In this document: positions 57,893 through 64,000 of the stretch, in pieces
Numbering within the stretch: the stretch's first letter is position 1
Layout: every line of letters starts with the position of its first letter
Assembly: GCF_005952805.1 (NCBI RefSeq)
Contig: NZ_CP040709.1
Span: 3,968,001-4,032,000, forward strand
Direction of reading: 5' to 3'
Length of the DNA stretch: 64,000 bases
Origin: Inhella inkyongensis
Lineage (GTDB): Bacteria; Pseudomonadota; Gammaproteobacteria; Burkholderiales; Burkholderiaceae_C
Notes under the pieces: model-generated
What the model saw: the letters and a program-made list of their open reading frames with translations, nothing else
Database searches by the model: none
Told to the model about the DNA's origin: nothing
Program-made: the position numbers and the translations under genes

Positions 57893-59929
57893 ATGCAGCG
57901 CCCCTTGATGCGTTCCCTTCGCCCACTTGCCGCCCTCTGCCTGGCGCTGCTGGTCCATGGTGTCCAAGGACAGGAGGCGCTGCGCCCGGAAATCACCGCG
58001 CTCGAACGCATGCCGTCCAGCGCTGGCGCGCAGCTGCCCGGCCTGGTGGCCAAACTGCGCGGGCGCGCACTACCGCGCAGCGAAGAGCAGTTCGATCTGA
58101 TCTTCCTGCTCGCCGGCCATTACGCCGGCAACAAGCAGCGCGCCGAACTGGAGGCCCTGGACCGCGACTTCGGCCCTTGGCGCCAATCCAGCGATGCCGC
58201 GCAGCGCCTTCAAGGCGAGCTGGCTTCCGCCATCAGCTGGACCCGCTTCCATATGGCCAGCGGACACCTGCAGTTGGCGCAACAAGAGCTTCAGTCGGTC
58301 AAGCCCGAACTGCTGACCGACCTGCCACTGAAGTGGCGTTACCGCGAGCGTGGCCTGCGTGCTTCGGTGCTGGAGCAAACCGGGAACATCGACGAGGCCC
58401 TGTTGCTGCGCCTGGAAACGGCGCGGTTGGCGGAGCAACTCAATCAAGCCTGGCGCCAGTCCTATGCGCTGAGCAGCCTGGCCTTGACCTATTTGCGCGC
58501 CGGCCAATTGGACAAGGCGCGCGAGGCGGCCGACGAGGGCCTGCGAATGGCCCAGCGCGAGCCTGAGGATCATGACCTGTTGGGCAATGCCTTCAACATC
58601 AAGGGCATGATCGCCAGCGAAGGCAGCGACCAGGCCGAAGCCCGCCTCGCCTACGAGCAGGCGCTGGTGTATGCACGCAAGGCCTCTGACCGCGGGACGC
58701 AGTCCGTGCTGATGGGCAATCTGGCCGACAGCTATTTGCGCGGTGGTGAGTACGCACGCGCTCTCAGCATTTCTGAAGAAGCCCTGCCGCTGGCGATTGA
58801 ACTCAAAGACGCAGGGAGTCAGGCTCTGGCCCTGCACAACATGGGTGTAGCCAAGATCGCGCTCAAGCGCGTGGCCGAAGGCAAGGCCGATGTGCTCAAG
58901 GCCATCACCATGGAGCGCCAGCAAGGCGCCACGACCTCGGTCTCCGAGGGGTGGAATGAGTTGGGGCGCTACCTGGAGCAGGCCGGCGACTTTGCCGGCG
59001 CCTTTGAGGCCTTCGAAGAACACCGGCGCATCGCCGACACCCTGTCGCGCGCCGATCAGCGCAAGCGCGTGCTGGAGGCCCAGGAGCAGTTCGACGCCGA
59101 CCGGCGCCAACGCGAGACCCAGTTGCTGAGCCAAGAGACCGTGCTGCAAAGCGGTCAGATCAAGGCGCGCAATCTGCAGCTGACGCAATGGGCCTTGCTG
59201 TTGGCCAGTGGCCTGGCGGCTGTGGTGCTGCTGGTGATGATCTTTCGGCGCATGCGTCACACCAATGTCGAACTGGCCCGCTCGAACGCGGAGCTGGCGG
59301 TGCGCAGCGAGCGCGATCCGCTCACCGGCCTGTCCAACCGCCGACACTTCCAACGCGAGGTCAAGCGCCATTTACAGGAAGGCGGGCTGCAGGCCACCCT
59401 GTTCCTGCTGGACATTGACCACTTCAAACGCCTGAACGACGAGTATGGGCACGCTGGCGGCGATGCGGTGCTGGTGGCCGTGGCGCAGCGCCTGCGGGCC
59501 GCCGTGCGCGAGCAGGATCTGGTGGTGCGCTGGGGCGGCGAGGAATTTCTGATGCTGGTGAGCACCCGAGAACCGGCGCTGACGCAAGCCCTGGCCCTGC
59601 GCATGTTGCGCGAGCTCAGCTGCGAACCCATCGCCCTGCCACAAGACCAAAGCGTGCGCATCAGCGGCTCGCTGGGTTTTGCCAGCTTCCCGTTGCCGGG
59701 CGGCAATGTGGCGCCGGACTGGGAGCGCGCCGTGGACATCGTCGACACCCTGATGTACCAGGCCAAGGGCCACGGTCGCAACCAGGCCTGGGGTCTGATG
59801 CGCGCCAATGGGACCGACCTCGACGCCGTGCTCGCCCAACTGGGCGAGCTCGGCCCGGCCCGCGAGCGCGGCGACCTGCAGCTGCAGGTCTTGCCCGGTC
59901 CCGGCCTGCAGGAAGGGGCCGCGGCATGA
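57893..59929 (+). CDS. TPR-GGDEF diguanylate cyclase (first of two paralogues)
   Basis: 678 residues from ATG 57893 (ATG 57908 is equally good). A signal peptide (LRPLAALCLALLVHGVQGQ) is followed by a periplasmic TPR-rich domain (~60-390), a coiled coil, one membrane helix (WALLLASGLAAVVLLVMIF) and a cytoplasmic GGDEF domain with RWGGEEF at 548 and I-site REQD five residues before it. It should therefore sense a periplasmic protein or peptide and make c-di-GMP. It overlaps the next, paralogous gene by ATGA. Confidence 0.92.
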   Translation: MQRPLMRSLRPLAALCLALLVHGVQGQEALRPEITALERMPSSAGAQLPGLVAKLRGRALPRSEEQFDLIFLLAGHYAGNKQRAELEALDRDFGPWRQSSDAAQRLQGELASAISWTRFHMASGHLQLAQQELQSVKPELLTDLPLKWRYRERGLRASVLEQTGNIDEALLLRLETARLAEQLNQAWRQSYALSSLALTYLRAGQLDKAREAADEGLRMAQREPEDHDLLGNAFNIKGMIASEGSDQAEARLAYEQALVYARKASDRGTQSVLMGNLADSYLRGGEYARALSISEEALPLAIELKDAGSQALALHNMGVAKIALKRVAEGKADVLKAITMERQQGATTSVSEGWNELGRYLEQAGDFAGAFEAFEEHRRIADTLSRADQRKRVLEAQEQFDADRRQRETQLLSQETVLQSGQIKARNLQLTQWALLLASGLAAVVLLVMIFRRMRHTNVELARSNAELAVRSERDPLTGLSNRRHFQREVKRHLQEGGLQATLFLLDIDHFKRLNDEYGHAGGDAVLVAVAQRLRAAVREQDLVVRWGGEEFLMLVSTREPALTQALALRMLRELSCEPIALPQDQSVRISGSLGFASFPLPGGNVAPDWERAVDIVDTLMYQAKGHGRNQAWGLMRANGTDLDAVLAQLGELGPARERGDLQLQVLPGPGLQEGAAA

Positions 59930-61920
59930 AGCGATTGCTTGCCGGTTTGTCCCTGAGTCTGAGCTTGGGGCTGGGCGTGCAGGCCCAAGTGCTGGATCTG
60001 GCCAAGGATCAGCGCGCCGTGCAGCTGCTGCTGCTCGGCTACGACCATCCGGCCAAGGCCGATGCCGAACTGCGCGCGATGCGGGCCGAGACCGCCCCGG
60101 CCCAGGGGGACTGGCTGGATTATTTGGAGGCACGCCTGCGAGTGCAGACAGGCGATCTGGAGGCTGCTGCGCAATGGGCGCGAGGGCTCAACACCCCGAT
60201 GGCCTCATTGGTCCTGGCCCTGGTCCATGAACGTCAGGGGCGCGACAGCGAGGCGCTGCGCCTGGCCGAGGCCGTCCAGCACGATCTGGCGGCCAACTGC
60301 AAGGCGTGGCCAGGCCCGCGCGAGGGCAAGCTGGACTGCGATTTCCGCCTGGTGCGCGAGGCCCTGCGCTTGCAGGCAAGGGTGCAGTTGCGCCGTAGCC
60401 AAATGGGCAGCGCCCGTACCCTGATGGAGCAGGCGCTGTCGCTCGCGCGCGCCGGCCAGGACAACGAGATTGCCGCGCATGATCTGGCCGATCTGGCCGA
60501 CATCCACGATCTGCTGGACCAGCAGGAGCTATCGCGCCAGGCCCTCGCCAACGCACTCAAGCTCGCGGCCGACTCGCCGCGCATGCTGGCGCGCATCAAG
60601 AGCTACGAAGCCATGCTCGCCACCCGCCGCGGCGACCGCGACGCACAGCTGGCGGCCTACACCGAGGCATTGACACTGGCACGCAGCGCCGATTCGCCCC
60701 GGCTCGAGGCCCTGCTGCTCGGCAATCTGGCCGATTACTACCTGCACACCCACAAGCCCGAACAGGCGAAGCAGCATGCCGAGGCCGCCTTGCCCGTGCT
60801 GCAACGCTTTGGTGAACCGCGCGCGCTGCGCAACGCACGTCACAACCTGGCCGTGGCCTTGGTACTGCTGCGCCAGTTTGACGGCGCGCGTCAGCAACTG
60901 GCCTTGATCGACAAGCTGCCGGTGGGCGGAGACGACAGCGCCTCGCGGGGCGAGGAGTTGCGCGAGTTGGGTGCGGCCTGGGCCAAGGTCGGGCAGGCCA
61001 AGGAAGCCTTGGCGCTCTACCACGCCGAACGCCGGTTGACGCTTGAGGATCAGCAGCGTGCGCGCGAGGCCGTGATGGCCGATCTGCGCGCCAAATACGA
61101 CGCCGATGCCCAGAAGGCCAATCTGGAGTTGCGGCGCCGCGAACACGAACTCAACCAACAAACCCTGAGCAACCAGGAGGCGGTCCGCAAGGTCACGCTG
61201 ATCGGCGCCGTGCTGCTCGGGCTGTGCGCGGTAATTGCGGTGCTGGCCCTGGCCCGGATGCGCCAGGCCCATCGGCGTCTGCGCGCCAACCAGGCCCTGC
61301 TGCAGGTGCTGAGTGAACGGGATCCGCTGACCCAGTTGGCGAACCGCCGCCATTTCCAATCGGCCATGGCGGCGCGGGGCGACGAGCCGCTGGCCGGCGG
61401 CCTCTTGATGATCGACATCGATCACTTCAAGCGCATCAACGACAGCCACGGCCACGGCGCGGGCGATCTGGTCATCCAGGCCGTGGCCAAGCGCCTGCAG
61501 GCCACGCTGCGCGAGGGCGATCTGCTGGTGCGCTGGGGCGGCGAGGAGTTCCTGATCCTGGCGCCATCGCTGCGCACCAGCCATGTGCAGGTGCTGGTGG
61601 ATCGGCTGCTGCTGGCCGTGGGTGAGAAACCCGTGGCGCTGGAAAGCGGCGAGTCCCTGCGGGTCACCATCTCGATTGGTTTTGGCTGCTTCCCGCTGCC
61701 GCCCAGCGGCCTGACCCTGCCCTGGGAACGCGCCATCAACTGGGCCGATCTGGCGCTCTACGCTGCCAAGCACCGGGGCCGCAATCGCGGGGTCGGCATC
61801 GTCGAAGCCCAGGCCGAGGACGACGAGAGCCTGGTGCGCATCGAGTCCGACTTCGAAGGTGCGGCGGCCGCCGCCCGCATCAAGCTGGCACAGGTCATCG
61901 GACCCATCGCGCTGTCCTGA
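59926..61920 (+). CDS. TPR-GGDEF diguanylate cyclase (second paralogue)
   Basis: 664 residues with the same plan as the preceding gene: signal MKRLLAGLSLSLSLGLGVQAQ, periplasmic TPR-like helices, one membrane helix (VTLIGAVLLGLCAVIAVLALA), and GGDEF with GGEEF at 538 and I-site REGD ahead of it. The sequences diverge strongly in the TPR region but are close in the catalytic domain (for example ERDPLT.L.NRRHFQ, DIDHFKR.ND, VRWGGEEFL), so they arose by tandem duplication. A ~40-residue tail follows the cyclase. It abuts the third GGDEF gene with no gap. Confidence 0.92.
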   Translation: MKRLLAGLSLSLSLGLGVQAQVLDLAKDQRAVQLLLLGYDHPAKADAELRAMRAETAPAQGDWLDYLEARLRVQTGDLEAAAQWARGLNTPMASLVLALVHERQGRDSEALRLAEAVQHDLAANCKAWPGPREGKLDCDFRLVREALRLQARVQLRRSQMGSARTLMEQALSLARAGQDNEIAAHDLADLADIHDLLDQQELSRQALANALKLAADSPRMLARIKSYEAMLATRRGDRDAQLAAYTEALTLARSADSPRLEALLLGNLADYYLHTHKPEQAKQHAEAALPVLQRFGEPRALRNARHNLAVALVLLRQFDGARQQLALIDKLPVGGDDSASRGEELRELGAAWAKVGQAKEALALYHAERRLTLEDQQRAREAVMADLRAKYDADAQKANLELRRREHELNQQTLSNQEAVRKVTLIGAVLLGLCAVIAVLALARMRQAHRRLRANQALLQVLSERDPLTQLANRRHFQSAMAARGDEPLAGGLLMIDIDHFKRINDSHGHGAGDLVIQAVAKRLQATLREGDLLVRWGGEEFLILAPSLRTSHVQVLVDRLLLAVGEKPVALESGESLRVTISIGFGCFPLPPSGLTLPWERAINWADLALYAAKHRGRNRGVGIVEAQAEDDESLVRIESDFEGAAAAARIKLAQVIGPIALS

Positions 61921-63117
61921 ATGCAAGCGCCCGACATCCATGTGCCAACGCTGACCCTGGCCATGGTGGGCGGCTTTGCGCTGATGGTGGCGCAAGTCAC
62001 CTTGGCCGGCTGGCGCACCCTACCACGCCGTGAAGCCCAGAGCTGGCTGGGTGTCTGCGCTGCGCTGATGGTCTCGGCAGCACTGTTCGCGGTGCGCGCC
62101 CAGTTGCCTGAATGGGCGGTGTTGCTGACCAGCAATCTGGCCCTCGGCGTGGGCCTGCTGGCGATGGTGGGCGCGGCCTTGCGACTCATCGAGGTCAAGA
62201 TTCGCCCTCGGCAGGTCGGCTGGGCTTTTGCGGGCTACTGCACCGTGATGCTGATGGCCCAGGCCCTGCCGCTGGCGCAGGCCATCACGGCCAGCAACCT
62301 GGCGGCCGCGGCCTTTATGGCGCCCCTGGCCTGGACGATGGCACGTCGCGGCTGGCCCGTCAGCGCCGCACTGCGCTCGGTCACCGCCGCCCTGTGGACC
62401 CTGCTGGCTGTCCTGCTGTGGCGCGCCCAGGATGCCTGGCGCCATCCGGCCGAGTACACCGACCTGGGCCAACGCCTGTTTGCGCCGCCTGGCCATGGCC
62501 TGTCCATGCTGGTGTTGATGCTGGCCATCCTGGCGGTCTGCTTTGGCTATGTGCTGGCGGCCCAGGAGCGCGCCCAGCAACAGCTGCACATACAGGCCAC
62601 CCGCGATGCGCTGACGGGTTGTCGCAACCGCCGGCGCCTGGACCAGATCATGCACAACGAGCTGTCGCGGCTGCGACGCGGCGGCGCCAGCCTGTCCTTC
62701 ATGCTGATCGACCTCGACGACTTCAAGCGTCTGAACGATCAACACGGGCATGCGGTCGGTGACGCAGCCCTGATCCATGTGGCCCAGCTGTTTCGGCAAC
62801 GCCTGCGCACCACCGACAAGCTGGCCCGCATGGGGGGCGAGGAGTTTGGCGTGGTGCTGCCCAGCACGGACTCGGCCGGCGCGCTGCAGGTAGCAGCCCA
62901 GTTGCGGCGCCAACTGCACCGCCATCCCCTGCCCCTGGCCCAGGGCGGTAGCGTCACACTCACCGCCTCGATCGGGATCGTCACCCTGCCCAGCCGGACC
63001 AAGGCCAAAGCCGATGCCGTCTACGAAGCGGCCGACTGCGCCATGTATGAGGCCAAGCGCGGCGGCAAGGACGGCGCCCGGGCCTCAGATTGGATTGAAC
63101 TGGCGCCACAGCCATAG
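61921..63117 (+). CDS. Membrane GGDEF diguanylate cyclase
   Basis: 398 residues. About six to seven N-terminal membrane helices (residues ~10-215) are followed by a GGDEF domain with MGGEEF at ~305 and I-site RTTD five residues before it. It begins directly after the stop of the preceding cyclase (TGA then ATG), so it is in the same operon. Its 3' end overlaps the convergent DUF1232 gene by 33 bp. The membrane part has no recognised sensor family. Confidence 0.9.
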   Translation: MQAPDIHVPTLTLAMVGGFALMVAQVTLAGWRTLPRREAQSWLGVCAALMVSAALFAVRAQLPEWAVLLTSNLALGVGLLAMVGAALRLIEVKIRPRQVGWAFAGYCTVMLMAQALPLAQAITASNLAAAAFMAPLAWTMARRGWPVSAALRSVTAALWTLLAVLLWRAQDAWRHPAEYTDLGQRLFAPPGHGLSMLVLMLAILAVCFGYVLAAQERAQQQLHIQATRDALTGCRNRRRLDQIMHNELSRLRRGGASLSFMLIDLDDFKRLNDQHGHAVGDAALIHVAQLFRQRLRTTDKLARMGGEEFGVVLPSTDSAGALQVAAQLRRQLHRHPLPLAQGGSVTLTASIGIVTLPSRTKAKADAVYEAADCAMYEAKRGGKDGARASDWIELAPQP

Positions 63118-63507
63118 CGCCAGCCCGCCCAAGAAGGCCAGGCCCAGCAAGAGGCTGAGTCCAACAATCAGAATCCCCCATATGAGCGCGCGGCGCAGGC
63201 CCTGCAGGCGCCGCAGCGCCGGCCAGTCCTGGGTGCGCGCCCGTTCACTGGCACGCGCCAGCACGGCGGGCGGCAGACGGCGACGGATGTAGGCGAAGCC
63301 CAGCGGCAGGATCAGGAGATCATCCAGCCAGCCCAGCACCGGAATGAAGTCCGGGATCAGGTCGATGGGACTGAGCGCATAGGCCAGCAGCGCCAGCGCC
63401 AACCACCGCAAACCGCGCGGCATCTCAGGGTCACGCACCGCGTGCCCCATCACCAACACCTCATCCGAAAGCCGCGCCGCCCAGGCCTTGAGGCCGCGCC
63501 AGCGCAT
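63085..63507 (-). CDS. DUF1232 (YkvA-like) membrane protein
   Basis: 140 residues. The family core is LRWLALALLAYALSPIDLIPDFIPVLGWLDDLLILPLGFAYIRRRLPP in outline, with two hydrophobic segments, and a third helix near the C-terminus. The function of the family is unknown. ATG 63507 is used (a GTG precedes it directly). It is convergent and overlapping with the GGDEF gene. Confidence 0.88.
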   Translation of the reverse strand: MRWRGLKAWAARLSDEVLVMGHAVRDPEMPRGLRWLALALLAYALSPIDLIPDFIPVLGWLDDLLILPLGFAYIRRRLPPAVLARASERARTQDWPALRRLQGLRRALIWGILIVGLSLLLGLAFLGGLALWLWRQFNPI

Positions 63508-63544
63508 CACGGCCCCTCCGACACCGCCTCTGGGATCAAGCGAC

Positions 63545-63616
63545 CGCCGCGGAACCGGCTTTGCCGGGCCGCAGGCGGTGCCCCCTAGAGGGGGAGGCGG
63601 CGCAGCCGCTCCGGGG
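63545..63616 (+). repeat. Dispersed intergenic repeat, copy 3
   Basis: GCCGCGGAACCGGCTTTGCC, then a CCCCCTAGAGGGGG palindrome and CCGCTCCGGGGGTGGG. It lies between the stop of the acyl-CoA synthetase gene and the start of the DUF1232 gene, both on the minus strand. Confidence 0.7.
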
Positions 63617-63624
63617 GTGGGTCA

Positions 63625-64000
63625 TCACTCCACCAGAATCACTTTCTGGCGGCTGTCGGCCCAACTCTCGTATTGCTCGCCAAAGGCCTTGTCGATCTCG
63701 TTGCGCTTGATCTTGAAGGTCGGCGTGATCAGGCCGTTGTCCACCGTCCAGGGCTGCTTGAACAGCACCAGGCAGTCCATCTGCTCGTGCGGATCAAGCT
63801 TGGCATTGATGCTCTTCAGATGCTCGACCAGCGAGGCCTTGAGGGCCTCCTTCTCGGCCGGGTCGTCCAGCTTCTTCACGGCCTCAGGGCCGAGCATGCC
63901 CAAACCCAGGGGCTGACCCATATTGGCGCCCACCACGGCACAGGCCTCGACGGCGTTGTGCATCACGATCTTGTCCTCGATCGGCGCGGGCGCCACATAC
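63625..64000 (-). CDS. Long-chain acyl-CoA synthetase, C-terminal part (runs off right edge)
   Basis: The last ~125 residues of an AMP-binding enzyme. The region GLITPTFKIKRNEIDKAF is the C-terminal catalytic-lysine motif of long-chain acyl-CoA synthetases (LTPTxKxKR). The preceding VMHNAVEACAVVGANMGQP matches the C-terminal lid domain. It would activate fatty acids to acyl-CoA, substrate for the WS/DGAT nearby. The N-terminal AMP-binding domain is outside the window. Confidence 0.85.
   Translation of the reverse strand, partial: YVAPAPIEDKIVMHNAVEACAVVGANMGQPLGLGMLGPEAVKKLDDPAEKEALKASLVEHLKSINAKLDPHEQMDCLVLFKQPWTVDNGLITPTFKIKRNEIDKAFGEQYESWADSRQKVILVE

Overview
The window is GC-rich DNA (roughly two thirds G+C by eye) with dense, mostly 4-bp-overlapping operons, frequent GTG/TTG starts, many GGDEF proteins and oligopeptide-binding proteins. 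Gene content and style point to a betaproteobacterium of the Burkholderiales, probably near Roseateles/Inhella/Rubrivivax. That placement is inference from style, not from a marker gene. No rRNA, tRNA, CRISPR array or complete insertion sequence was seen.

Layout. 0-13.5 kb: a giant kinase/ATPase/GAF/GGDEF signalling protein, a bacterial lipoxygenase on the opposite strand, a response regulator plus hybrid histidine kinase pair, an alpha/beta hydrolase, a MAPEG protein with a YCII-domain protein, a small lipoprotein and an unknown anchored protein. 13.5-19.8 kb: a class II lanthipeptide locus with four tandem precursor genes sharing one predicted 20-residue core, a C39 peptidase-ABC exporter (LanT) and a LanM synthetase whose cyclase zinc site has a CCG motif. 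19.8-34 kb: housekeeping and accessory genes, namely an MBL hydrolase, DUF3224/AraC pair, an ampG-M48 protease-peptide-binding-protein operon, a flavin reductase, a GntR(YtrA-type)-ABC operon with a palindromic operator, a VOC gene behind a LexA-like box, and an ECF sigma/anti-sigma/secreted-protein operon. 34-39.6 kb: three tandem family-5 peptide-binding proteins. 39.7-41.8 kb: a GGDEF-EAL protein.

42-50 kb is the most unusual region. It holds a type I secretion ABC exporter, a ~510-bp compound palindrome, an HlyD adaptor, and then a clearly AT-richer stretch with two small secreted four-cysteine proteins separated by a decayed 3' fragment of a second hlyD gene. A large protein with an HExxH...NE putative zinc-protease site and a lipoprotein follow. 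The hlyD fragment suggests that the cargo genes behind the adaptor have been duplicated or exchanged by recombination.

50-64 kb: an oppBC-oppDF importer lacking its own binding protein (the four orphan binding proteins elsewhere in the window are candidate partners), a small lipoprotein whose stop codon lies in the terminal inverted repeat of a 278-bp MITE-like element, a wax ester synthase/DGAT with two alpha/beta hydrolases, a run of three GGDEF proteins (two being TPR-GGDEF paralogues), a DUF1232 protein, and the 3' end of an acyl-CoA synthetase gene.
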